Shown: one piece after another, positions 1-5,863 of the stretch
Layout of the letters: each line of letters begins with the position of its first letter
How positions within the stretch are numbered: position 1 is the stretch's first letter
Source: DATMYQ01 sp035560935
GTDB taxonomy: Bacteria > Bacillota > Negativicutes > Sporomusales > Sporomusaceae
Length of the DNA stretch: 9,528 bases
Assembly (NCBI GenBank): GCA_035560935.1
Contig: DATMYQ010000165.1
Coordinates: 1-9,528, forward strand
Direction: 5' to 3'
The notes under the pieces: model-generated
The model's database searches: none
Told to the model about the DNA's origin: nothing
The model's input: the letters and a program-made list of their open reading frames with translations, nothing else
Translations under genes and position numbers: made by a program

Positions 1-541
1 GGCTGAGAGGCTGGCTAACATCCAAGTGTCCGGCCAGAGTTCCTACCTTTTTTCCCTCCACGAGAATTTGTACTTTCTGAATATCCGGAAATTCCGTCAA
101 CGTATTGACGATTGCCACCACCGTCAGCCGTTCTGCGGTTGATCCTCCCGTATGTTTTTTCATCAACACCGCATTAAAATCCGCATAGGCAACACCATCC
201 CGGATTTGCAGATCACGGACTGCGCTGCCAGCGGGCATAACCGCCACCAGTTCCGGACTTTTGGGTCCCGCCGCCAGACATTCTAACGCTCCTTTGGCAA
301 GACTTACGCTACCCGCTCCGGTAACCGTCCTTACTTCAGGTACCAAATACAATGCATCTTTCGTGGCAAAATACACCTTCACCGTGGCTGTCTCGCTAAT
401 ACTGCCGCCACTAGGTGCCGGAGGTGTTTTGACTTCCGTGGAACCACTCTGGCTGCCTGATGAACCGTTACCGCAACCGGCCAGTATACCGGCACAGAGC
501 AACATTAAGAAAACCAGCCCAAACAAGCGGTTGTGCATCAT
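1..541 (-). CDS. GerMN-domain lipoprotein (GerM-like), 3' end cut by window edge
   Basis: About 180 codons are visible; the C-terminus lies beyond base 1. The N-terminus is a lipoprotein signal: basic start, hydrophobic stretch at residues 6-21 and lipobox LAGC at 20-23, so Cys23 should be lipidated and the protein anchored outside the membrane. A Gly/Ser/Pro-rich linker (24-46) leads into one GerMN domain (about 47-170), recognised from the pattern VKVYFA, then SLAKGALECLAAGP, then YADFNAVL, ending near GHLDVSQPL. That ending suggests only a short tail is missing. GerM of Bacillus has two GerMN domains and works in sporulation and germination; here one is seen. The gene overlaps the upstream amidase by one base (TGATG), with a second in-frame ATG at 538. 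The pairing suggests a joint role at the cell wall. In related genomes rph often follows, which is only a guess here. Family call is confident; the exact role is not. Confidence 0.85.
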   Translation of the reverse strand, partial: MMHNRLFGLVFLMLLCAGILAGCGNGSSGSQSGSTEVKTPPAPSGGSISETATVKVYFATKDALYLVPEVRTVTGAGSVSLAKGALECLAAGPKSPELVAVMPAGSAVRDLQIRDGVAYADFNAVLMKKHTGGSTAERLTVVAIVNTLTEFPDIQKVQILVEGKKVGTLAGHLDVSQPLS

Positions 542-1710
542 CACTCACCACCCCGTATTTTTGCCGCCTGTGCAAAAAACCGGTCTAATCCCTGCACAAT
601 CCCTTGGGCTACCCTTTGTTGAAAGTCCGGCGAGTTAAGCAAACGTTCCTCCACCGGATTGGAAATAAATGCTGTTTCGATCAGCACCGCAGGCATATTC
701 GTGTTTTTCGTCAGATAAAATCCAGCGACACAGGCCCGCCGGTCCTGTAGCTTGGTCGAATCCACCAGACTGCTTTGGATCTGTTGCGCCAACAGAGAAT
801 CATAAGGAGACTTTTGCGAATAATAGGTACTCACGCCGCCAACAGAACTATCAGAAAATGCATTGGCATGAATACTGACAAATACATCCGCCTTACGAGA
901 ATTGGCCACCGTGGTCCGGGCCTGTAGTTCCTGTAAATCACTGGCTCCCGGCCCATAGACGTCCTGATCTCCCTGTCGGACCATCACGACGGTAGCCCCG
1001 GCTTTTTCCAACAAGCTCTTAAGTTGATTGGTCATCGCCAAAGTAACGTTTTTTTCATATGTTCGTGCCGGACCAATGGCCCCCACATCGCTGCCGCCGT
1101 GTCCGGCATCGACAGCAATCACCTTGTTTTTCAAACCGGCCGTGAAAGTCATCGTTGGCACCACCGTCGCCGGTTTATTAATATCGACCACCACTCGAAA
1201 AGGCCTGCCTGCCTTGGGATCGCTCGGTAAAGTAAACACTTTATAATCACCGGGATTCAGACGTGAAGGCAGATCAATCACCATTTTGGTGTTACCGGGT
1301 CCATTTTCACTGATATTAACCTTATCGACAATCGTTCCGTCGAATTTTTGCGTCGTTTCTATCTTACCTGGCCCCGCTCCCCGGATGTTTACTATCAGCT
1401 GTGGTTCCGGCTCGGCCACGATCGTGCCCCGAACCTCCACCGGCCCGGCCACGTCCATAACTATCCGTACCATGGAACCACCAGTGGCAGAATCCAGATG
1501 GTTTGCCCAACGCATAGAAGTCAGTTCACTTTTCAACGGAACCGGCGACGGCACAGTTGAACCCGCTAACGTCGGTGACACCGCCGGTAACGCGGAAACC
1601 GTAGTCACCGGCTGACTCGTTGAAGCCGTATTTGATGATACAGGCGCTGCATCGACGGAAGTGGTGAAAAATGCCAACAAAAAACACAGAGTAATAACCC
1701 AACGCCGCAA
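541..1710 (-). CDS. N-acetylmuramoyl-L-alanine amidase, AMIN + Amidase_3 domains
   Basis: Exported zinc amidase that cuts the bond between N-acetylmuramic acid and L-alanine in peptidoglycan. I place the start at TTG 1710 (389 aa): a strong AGAGGAGGT site (1726-1718) leaves 7 bases before it, whereas the GTG at 1719 overlaps that site. Residues 1-22 are a signal peptide (hydrophobic core, VDAA end). A Ser/Thr/Pro-rich linker follows. Residues about 60-180 form an AMIN domain, the wall- or septum-targeting module of AmiC-type amidases. The catalytic Amidase_3 domain covers about 195-380: DAGHGG gives His204, YEKN gives Glu219, SIHAN gives His281 and IETAF gives the catalytic Glu345. All expected zinc and catalytic residues are present. 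CwlD, which makes spore-cortex muramic lactam, belongs to the same catalytic family but lacks AMIN, so the cwlD symbol is not given. The coupled downstream GerMN gene suggests sporulation, germination or septal wall work. Confidence 0.93.
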   Translation of the reverse strand: MRRWVITLCFLLAFFTTSVDAAPVSSNTASTSQPVTTVSALPAVSPTLAGSTVPSPVPLKSELTSMRWANHLDSATGGSMVRIVMDVAGPVEVRGTIVAEPEPQLIVNIRGAGPGKIETTQKFDGTIVDKVNISENGPGNTKMVIDLPSRLNPGDYKVFTLPSDPKAGRPFRVVVDINKPATVVPTMTFTAGLKNKVIAVDAGHGGSDVGAIGPARTYEKNVTLAMTNQLKSLLEKAGATVVMVRQGDQDVYGPGASDLQELQARTTVANSRKADVFVSIHANAFSDSSVGGVSTYYSQKSPYDSLLAQQIQSSLVDSTKLQDRRACVAGFYLTKNTNMPAVLIETAFISNPVEERLLNSPDFQQRVAQGIVQGLDRFFAQAAKIRGGE

Positions 1711-1718
1711 CAGCAACA

Positions 1719-1724
1719 CCTCCT
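1719..1724 (-). promoter_or_regulatory. Ribosome binding site deciding the amidase start
   Basis: The minus strand reads AGAGGAGGT ending at 1718, with AGGAGG at 1724-1719. The upstream candidate GTG (1719-1717) lies within this site and cannot use it; TTG at 1710 is 7 bases downstream and is the expected start. Confidence 0.75.
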
Positions 1725-1737
1725 CTAAAAAAATATC

Positions 1738-1743
1738 ATTATA
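1738..1743 (-). promoter_or_regulatory. Possible -10 hexamer (TATAAT) of an amidase promoter
   Basis: The gap between the DUF3006 gene and the amidase carries an exact TATAAT on the minus strand, about 30 bases before the TTG start. No good -35 lies 16-18 bases upstream; the nearest similar hexamer (TTAACA, 1765-1770) is 21 bases away. No sporulation-sigma pattern was clear either. It may be an AT-rich chance match; the amidase could instead be read through from the upstream genes. Confidence 0.3.
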
Positions 1744-1753
1744 CTTAATCTAA

Positions 1754-1796
1754 TTAACATTCGCTGTTAACAAGCAGAATCCTGCAAACCAACAGC
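1754..1796 (-). repeat. Overlapping inverted repeats in the DUF3006-amidase gap
   Basis: Two alternative stems share bases. TTAACA (1754-1759) pairs with TGTTAA (1765-1770) over a 5-base loop. GCTGTT (1763-1768) pairs with AACAGC (1791-1796) and encloses a GCAG/CTGC stem (1774-1777 with 1781-1784). No U-tract follows on the minus strand, so this is not a standard terminator. It could be a protein-binding site upstream of the amidase or a weak RNA structure. Function unknown. Confidence 0.35.
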
Positions 1797-1808
1797 ATTC
1801 AACCCGTT

Positions 1809-2024
1809 TTAATCACGTTGTTGAATCATCGCCAGCAACGTTGCCGCTTCCTCCCGAGCCTGACGGGTAGCCGCCACATCCACGGCGATATCAATTTGCA
1901 GCACATCGCCTTCCGTCGCGTCCGGCAATAACGCCCGGGGCCAGTTGACCGCCGGTACCGTTTCCTCTGCCACCAGCACCGCGTATTCACCTTCAAAACG
2001 GTCAATCACCATTCTCACCTGCAT
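1809..2024 (-). CDS. DUF3006 domain small protein
   Basis: A 71-residue acidic protein beginning MQVRMVIDRFEGEYAV and containing NWPRALLPDATEGDVL, the hallmark of the DUF3006 family; the molecular function of the family is unknown. It reads as a small beta-rich domain followed by an Ala/Arg/Glu-rich helix. No signal peptide or membrane segment is seen, so it should be cytoplasmic. I choose ATG 2024 because GGTAGGTG lies 6 bases upstream and overlaps the stop of the MBL gene; GTG 2033 has no free binding site and ATG 2012 is too close to the next AGGTGA. It is almost certainly co-transcribed and probably translationally coupled with the MBL lipoprotein. DUF3006 genes are commonly found beside ComEC-like MBL genes, from memory of the family. 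Confidence 0.85.
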   Translation of the reverse strand: MQVRMVIDRFEGEYAVLVAEETVPAVNWPRALLPDATEGDVLQIDIAVDVAATRQAREEAATLLAMIQQRD

Positions 2025-2033
2025 CCAGCACAC

Positions 2034-2918
2034 CTACCGTTCTTTATCAATTTTATACGTTTTTCCGTCGCTGGTAATTGTGATCGTTCCATTTAAATCG
2101 GTACGAAATACCGGTACTTTTTTTTGTTCCAACCGTTTCACAATGGACGGATGCGGATGATGGTAGTCGTTGTTGGCGCCAACACAGATCAGCGCCGCTT
2201 CCGGAGAAACCGCCGTCAAAAACGGCAGTGAGGTAGACGAGTTGCTGCCGTGATGGCCCACTTTCAGCAGAGTGCTTTTTAGTCCATCCGCATCATTTTT
2301 CAACATCACCGCTTCCGTTTCCTTCTCCGCATCACCCATCAGCAACACGGAAAATGCTCCATAGCTTAACCGGACAACCACGGAATTATTATTCAAGTCC
2401 GACTCACTGCCGGTCATCAGTGTTTTTTGCGGCCCAAACACTTTTAACTGAACACCCGTCCCAATATTGATGTCCGGATCTCCGACCCGCACCACCTGAA
2501 AAGGAATATTCTTTTTCTGTAATTGGTTAAGATAATTGCGATACAAAGCCGTGGTAGCCGGCTGTCCGCTATCATAAACTTTTTTCACCGTAAAGTTGTC
2601 TATTACCGCTGCCATACCACCCAGATGATCTGAGTGGGGATGGGTAATGATTACCTGATCAATGCTGGAAATTCCTTGTTGTTTCAAAAGAGATACCAAT
2701 TTATCCCGGGCAGGCACGTCACCGGTATCGATGAGTGTAACCTGCTCCGGCGTCCGGATCAGAATCGCATCCCCCTGACCCACATCCAAGATTTTAACTG
2801 TTACGCCGCTGCCAGGAGCAACCGCCACCGGCTGATTGCCACAGGCAGTACAAAACGCCAATAGCAAAACTACCGCGATCCATCGTAACCGGCACCATAT
2901 TCGATTCACTCGGCACAT
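2034..2918 (-). CDS. ComEC-like metallo-beta-lactamase-fold hydrolase, probable secreted lipoprotein
   Basis: A 294-residue protein related to the soluble C-terminal MBL domain of ComEC/Rec2, without ComEC's membrane channel. Start ATG 2918 has AGGAGG 9 bases upstream; the longer reading frame to 3029 is false because it runs through a terminator hairpin. The N-terminus is basic, then hydrophobic (13-22), with a possible lipobox CTAC ending at Cys26; the -3 residue is Cys rather than the usual Leu, so lipidation is likely but not certain. MBL motifs are intact: HPHSDH at 93-98, MGDAE with Asp196, GHHGS at 221-225, and a HHPHP cluster at 253-257. This set indicates a two-metal phosphodiesterase or nuclease-like site facing outside the membrane. 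The substrate is unknown; DNA or nucleotide hydrolysis is suggested by the ComEC resemblance only. The DUF3006 gene follows directly. Confidence 0.87.
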   Translation of the reverse strand: MCRVNRIWCRLRWIAVVLLLAFCTACGNQPVAVAPGSGVTVKILDVGQGDAILIRTPEQVTLIDTGDVPARDKLVSLLKQQGISSIDQVIITHPHSDHLGGMAAVIDNFTVKKVYDSGQPATTALYRNYLNQLQKKNIPFQVVRVGDPDINIGTGVQLKVFGPQKTLMTGSESDLNNNSVVVRLSYGAFSVLLMGDAEKETEAVMLKNDADGLKSTLLKVGHHGSNSSTSLPFLTAVSPEAALICVGANNDYHHPHPSIVKRLEQKKVPVFRTDLNGTITITSDGKTYKIDKER

Positions 2919-2928
2919 CTTTTTTCGC

Positions 2929-2934
2929 CTCCTG
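2929..2934 (-). promoter_or_regulatory. Ribosome binding site deciding the MBL start
   Basis: AGGAGG on the minus strand, 10 bases before ATG 2918 counting the first base. It supports a start downstream of the terminator at 2957-2982. Confidence 0.75.
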
Positions 2935-2956
2935 CCTAAAATATTTTTCACTGCAT

Positions 2957-2982
2957 AAAAAAAGACGCTCAGCGTCTTTTTT
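2957..2982 (-). terminator. Rho-independent terminator after the toxin gene
   Basis: GACGC (2964-2968), loop TCA and GCGTC (2972-2976) form a perfect stem extended by seven A before and six T after, so it works in both orientations. On the minus strand it lies about 90 bases after the ndoA stop and 38 bases before the MBL start, separating the two units. Confidence 0.85.
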
Positions 2983-3013
2983 AGCATATTAGAAAGTATA
3001 AGCTTAAGCTCTT

Positions 3014-3036
3014 GAAAAACGCATTTCACGTTTTTC
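3014..3036 (-). repeat. Second perfect inverted repeat in the toxin 3' region
   Basis: GAAAAACG (3014-3021) and CGTTTTTC (3029-3036) are exact complements around a 7-base loop. It stands between the ndoA stop and the main terminator, and may be a weak first terminator or a 3'-end protecting stem. Confidence 0.45.
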
Positions 3037-3073
3037 TTATGTAATGACCAAACCGCACTTTCCCGGCTAAGTA

Positions 3074-3424
3074 TCAGACAGGAACCAGTCCCACGCTGAT
3101 TTTCAACGCATCATCGACTTTACTCATCACTTCATCGCCCAGATGCGTCACTTTTTCCTTTAGTCGACGTTTGTCAATGGTCCGTAGCTGCTCCAGCAGA
3201 ATAACCGAATCTTTTTCAAGATGATACTGTCGTCCGCCAACTTCCACATGCGTAGGTAACTTAGCTTTTGTAATCTGTGTCGTAATGGCAGCGACAATAA
3301 CCGTAGGACTGTACTTATTGCCCACATCATTCTGGATAACAAGGACGGGCCTTCGCCCTCCCTGCTCCGATCCTACCACCGGGCTCAGATTGGCGTAATA
3401 AATATCCCCACGCTTCACCACCAT
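3074..3424 (-). CDS. ndoA: Type II toxin endoribonuclease, MazF/EndoA family
   Basis: A 116-residue protein of full family length. It opens VVKRGDIYYANLSPVVGSEQ and carries GGRRPVLVIQND, IVAAITTQ and LLEQLRTIDKRRL, very close to Bacillus subtilis EndoA as I remember that protein. The residues matching the EndoA active site, Arg25 and Thr48, are present, so it should be active. The family cleaves single-stranded mRNA at short motifs (UACAU in B. subtilis); the specificity here is not visible. ATG 3424 lies 12 bases after the antitoxin stop, with a GGCGGGG site. The order antitoxin then toxin in one transcript is standard. A terminator follows. It is a chromosomal housekeeping-type module rather than a plasmid one, judging by its place next to acpS-nnr. 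Confidence 0.95.
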   Translation of the reverse strand: MVVKRGDIYYANLSPVVGSEQGGRRPVLVIQNDVGNKYSPTVIVAAITTQITKAKLPTHVEVGGRQYHLEKDSVILLEQLRTIDKRRLKEKVTHLGDEVMSKVDDALKISVGLVPV

Positions 3425-3436
3425 AGCATCCCCGCC

Positions 3437-3715
3437 TTATTCTGTTTTCAGTAAAAAACCGGTGAACATGGCTCCCAGGGATTCTTCTTCCAGTTGCAGG
3501 CTTTCTTCTGCCAGCGACAAATTAATAACCGCCATTTCCTGATATCCCCGTTGCATGGTAGCGAGAAACACTTTTCGCTTCCGTTCCTCAAGATACAGGA
3601 GCATGGCTTCCTGTACGAACTGACTGCGGCTTAGGTTATCGATGGCAATAATCCCATCTACCTCACGCAGTAACTGATTTGGAACATTGACCATAATCCG
3701 TCTGAAATCCGTCAC
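3437..3715 (-). CDS. ndoAI: Antitoxin of the EndoA toxin, ribbon-helix-helix (CopG/MazE-like)
   Basis: A 92-residue protein. Residues 4-45 have the ribbon-helix-helix pattern: RRIMVNVPNQLLREVD as the strand and first helix, then NLSRSQFVQEAMLLYLEE as the second helix. This part should dimerise and bind the operon promoter. The C-terminal half (46-92), with a Glu/Leu-rich region around 66-80, is the expected toxin-neutralising tail. The start is GTG 3715, with GGGGGT 6 bases upstream; the internal ATG at residue 8 would cut into the DNA-binding strand. It lies directly after the consensus promoter at 3769-3798 and 12 bases before ndoA. Autorepression is inferred from the family. Confidence 0.9.
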   Translation of the reverse strand: MTDFRRIMVNVPNQLLREVDGIIAIDNLSRSQFVQEAMLLYLEERKRKVFLATMQRGYQEMAVINLSLAEESLQLEEESLGAMFTGFLLKTE

Positions 3716-3768
3716 GCCAACACCCCCATAACACCAAGCGACACACCAGCATCAAAGATTACGTTTAC

Positions 3769-3798
3769 ATTATATCGGCTTCTATCCATCAGTGTCAA
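3769..3798 (-). promoter_or_regulatory. Consensus sigma-A promoter for ndoAI-ndoA
   Basis: On the minus strand TTGACA (3798-3793), an 18-base spacer and TATAAT (3774-3769) match both consensus hexamers exactly. The -10 is about 54 bases before the antitoxin start. The -35 begins 10 bases after the nnr stop, so the toxin-antitoxin pair has its own promoter. No separate operator palindrome was recognised. Confidence 0.85.
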
Positions 3799-3807
3799 TG
3801 TTTCCCG

Positions 3808-5364
3808 CTAACAATCACTGTTTTTCATGCCATGCAGTGCTGCAGGCAAAGCCGCTGCCAGATCTCCGGCCGTTAATCCGGTCATTCCGTTCTGGGCGAC
3901 AATATCACCTGCCAGTCCGTGCAGGTACACTCCACATACCGCCGCATCATGGCTGGAAAGACCCTGGCCGATCAAAGCGGCAATCACCCCGGTCAATACA
4001 TCTCCGGTACCACCGCTGGCCATTCCCGCATTGCCGGTGGAATTCAAAAATACTTCCCCGTCAGGAAATGCCACTACCGTCCGGGCTCCTTTCAACACCA
4101 CAATGCAATTCCAGGCCGAAGCCGCCCGCTGCGTCACCCCGATCCGGTCCTTCTGCACATCATCAATGGACACTCTCAGCAATCGCGCCATTTCGCCCGG
4201 ATGCGGCGTAAGTACCGCCAGTGCTTCAATTTGCGCCAATTCTTCCGTGTAGCCAACCAATGCGTTCAATGCATCGGCGTCTAACACCAACGGGCAGGAT
4301 ACGGTCCGAAGCACTTCCCTCACCAGCTCTCGCGTCTCCGCCTGTGTGCCCAGTCCCGGACCCAGGGCTAATACGTCGGCCCCGCCAGCCAACTGCCGTA
4401 CTTCCTCCACTGCCGTCAAATCCAGGCCGCCGCCCGGAGTTTCCGGAAGCGCCCGGGTCATTACCTCCGTTAGCTTTGTCGCCAGAATTCCCTGAATTCC
4501 CGCCGGTGCCGCCAGAGTCACCAACCCGGCTCCGGCCCGCAGAGCGCCGGTAGCCGCCAATGCTGCCGCACCGCTAAAACCACGGGATCCAGCCACCACA
4601 ACAATCCGGCCCCACATCCCTTTATGGGAATTTGCCGTCCGCTGCGGCAAAAGACGTTGCACCGTCGCGGCCGTCAATAAATTGCACCGGATCTCCTGCT
4701 CGGCGATAACAGCTGACGGAATCCCCAGTTCAGCCAGCGTTACTTCTCCGGCATATTCTGCTCCCGGATACAGTAAAATTCCTGGCTTTAGCATCCCTAA
4801 CGACACCGTATAAGTAGCTTTTATGGCGCTACCGCCAATTTGGCCCGTGTCGGCATGGACACCGGATGGAATGTCCACGGCAAACACCGGTTTACCCGAC
4901 CGATTGATCAATTCTACCGTTTTTAGCATTACTCCCTGCAGCTCGCCGTTAAATCCGGTCCCTAAAAGCGCATCTACCAGGCAATCGGCAAAGCTTACGG
5001 CCACACCAATGATATCCCATTTCGTCGTGTCTTTGATTTCACAAATTTCCATCCCCATGCGTTCTATGACATCCAAATTCACCCGGGCATCACCGCTGAC
5101 TTCTTGTCGGGAGCCTACTAAAAACACTTTAACCCTTGCCCCCTGACTTTGTAAAAAACGGGCAATGACGTAGCCGTCGCCCCCATTATTTCCCTTGCCG
5201 GCAAACACGCAAATCTTTTTATCTGCCGCCGTGCTTAACACTTCCACGATGCGCCGGGCCACCGCATTACCGGCAGTTTCCATTAAAACTACACCGGGAA
5301 TACCATACTGATGAATGGCCTGGTGATCAATTCCTCGCATTTGTGCCGCAGTAACCAGCTTCAT
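3808..5364 (-). CDS. nnr: Bifunctional NAD(P)H-hydrate epimerase / ADP-dependent dehydratase
   Basis: A 518-residue fusion enzyme of full length that repairs hydrated NADH and NADPH (NADHX, NADPHX). The N-terminal YjeF_N domain (about 1-220) interconverts the R and S forms and shows GKGNNGGDGYVIARFL at 57-72 and VDALLGTGFNGEL around 130-142. The C-terminal YjeF_C domain (about 230-510), a ribokinase-like fold, dehydrates the S form using ADP. It shows HKGMWGRIVVVAGS, LVLDADALNAL (359-369), TPHPGEMARLL, and the nucleotide site GGTGDVLTG with catalytic Asp455. Start is ATG 5364, overlapping the acpS stop as ATGA, with GGGGGG upstream; an upstream in-frame start at 5379 would intrude further into acpS and add residues outside the family pattern. 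In many Firmicutes this gene sits between acpS and alr or ndoAI; no alr is present here. Confidence 0.95.
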   Translation of the reverse strand: MKLVTAAQMRGIDHQAIHQYGIPGVVLMETAGNAVARRIVEVLSTAADKKICVFAGKGNNGGDGYVIARFLQSQGARVKVFLVGSRQEVSGDARVNLDVIERMGMEICEIKDTTKWDIIGVAVSFADCLVDALLGTGFNGELQGVMLKTVELINRSGKPVFAVDIPSGVHADTGQIGGSAIKATYTVSLGMLKPGILLYPGAEYAGEVTLAELGIPSAVIAEQEIRCNLLTAATVQRLLPQRTANSHKGMWGRIVVVAGSRGFSGAAALAATGALRAGAGLVTLAAPAGIQGILATKLTEVMTRALPETPGGGLDLTAVEEVRQLAGGADVLALGPGLGTQAETRELVREVLRTVSCPLVLDADALNALVGYTEELAQIEALAVLTPHPGEMARLLRVSIDDVQKDRIGVTQRAASAWNCIVVLKGARTVVAFPDGEVFLNSTGNAGMASGGTGDVLTGVIAALIGQGLSSHDAAVCGVYLHGLAGDIVAQNGMTGLTAGDLAAALPAALHGMKNSDC

Positions 5365-5741
5365 GCGCCATCCCCCCACATCACAACCTGTGCCGCGGCA
5401 TACTCCCGCGCATGCGTCAATGATAAATACATCCGGGTCACACCCTTAGAGCAGGCCACTTGATCATAATATCCCTGCAATTGAAGATGTGGTTGTCCCT
5501 GTGCATCCAACACCACGGACACATCCTGCCAGCTGCCGCCGGAAAAGCCGGTTCCCAGCGCTTTCACCGCTGCTTCTTTAGCGGCAAAACGCGCCGCATA
5601 GGAAGCACTGCGTTGTACCCCCCGACTCTCGCAATATTCTCTTTCGCCGACAGTAAACACTCGTCTCACAAAAGCTTCCCGCTGCAAAGCAGCGTTCACC
5701 CGCTCAATCTCAATAATATCTATACCAATGCCCACGATCAC
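5361..5741 (-). CDS. acpS: Holo-[acyl-carrier-protein] synthase
   Basis: A 126-residue cytoplasmic enzyme that transfers phosphopantetheine from CoA to the serine of acyl carrier protein, activating it for fatty-acid synthesis. The N-terminus MIVGIGIDIIEIERV is typical, with metal-binding Asp8. The second signature, ARFAAKEAAVKALGTG (50-65), contains Glu56. LSLTHAREYA (107-116) is the usual C-terminal motif. The start is GTG 5741: GAGGTGAT (5753-5746) matches the 16S tail and gives normal spacing, while the longer GTG at 5750 overlaps that site and adds residues not typical of the family. It overlaps nnr by 4 bases. A candidate promoter lies at 5806-5834, inside the preceding terminator. Confidence 0.94.
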   Translation of the reverse strand: MIVGIGIDIIEIERVNAALQREAFVRRVFTVGEREYCESRGVQRSASYAARFAAKEAAVKALGTGFSGGSWQDVSVVLDAQGQPHLQLQGYYDQVACSKGVTRMYLSLTHAREYAAAQVVMWGDGA

Positions 5742-5805
5742 GTCAATCACCTCTCTGGCCGCTCATCCCGGAGCAGCCAACACTCATTTCCGTCTTCTGT
5801 GCTTT

Positions 5806-5834
5806 AGTATAAAAAAAACCTTGCCCGAAAGCAA
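5806..5834 (-). promoter_or_regulatory. Candidate acpS promoter overlapping the motB terminator
   Basis: TTGCTT (5834-5829), a 17-base spacer and TATACT (5811-5806) on the minus strand. The -35 sits on the loop side of the terminator stem and the spacer includes its T-tract. The -10 is good and the -35 moderate. acpS has no other visible promoter between the terminator and its start. Confidence 0.45.
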
Positions 5835-5841
5835 GGTTTTT
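5814..5841 (-). terminator. Rho-independent terminator of motA-motB
   Basis: AAAAACCTTGC (5814-5824) pairs perfectly with GCAAGGTTTTT (5831-5841) around a 6-base loop. On the minus strand eight T follow the GC part of the stem. It starts 22 bases after the motB stop. Confidence 0.88.
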
Positions 5842-5863
5842 ACACATTCTGTATCATGAACGA

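Noticed and set aside
261..638. Plus-strand open frame of 125 codons over the GerMN gene and amidase end
   Set aside because: It is antisense to two clear genes, spans their junction, and its protein resembles no family.
3160..3342. Minus-strand 60-codon frame inside the toxin gene
   Set aside because: Alternative frame of the well-conserved EndoA coding sequence.
3792..4553. Several overlapping plus-strand frames, including a proline-rich one
   Set aside because: They lie antisense to nnr, in codon-biased high-GC sequence that opens the opposite frames; no ribosome site or family motif.
5742..5750. Upstream GTG as the acpS start
   Set aside because: It overlaps the ribosome site; GTG 5741 gives normal spacing and the family N-terminus.
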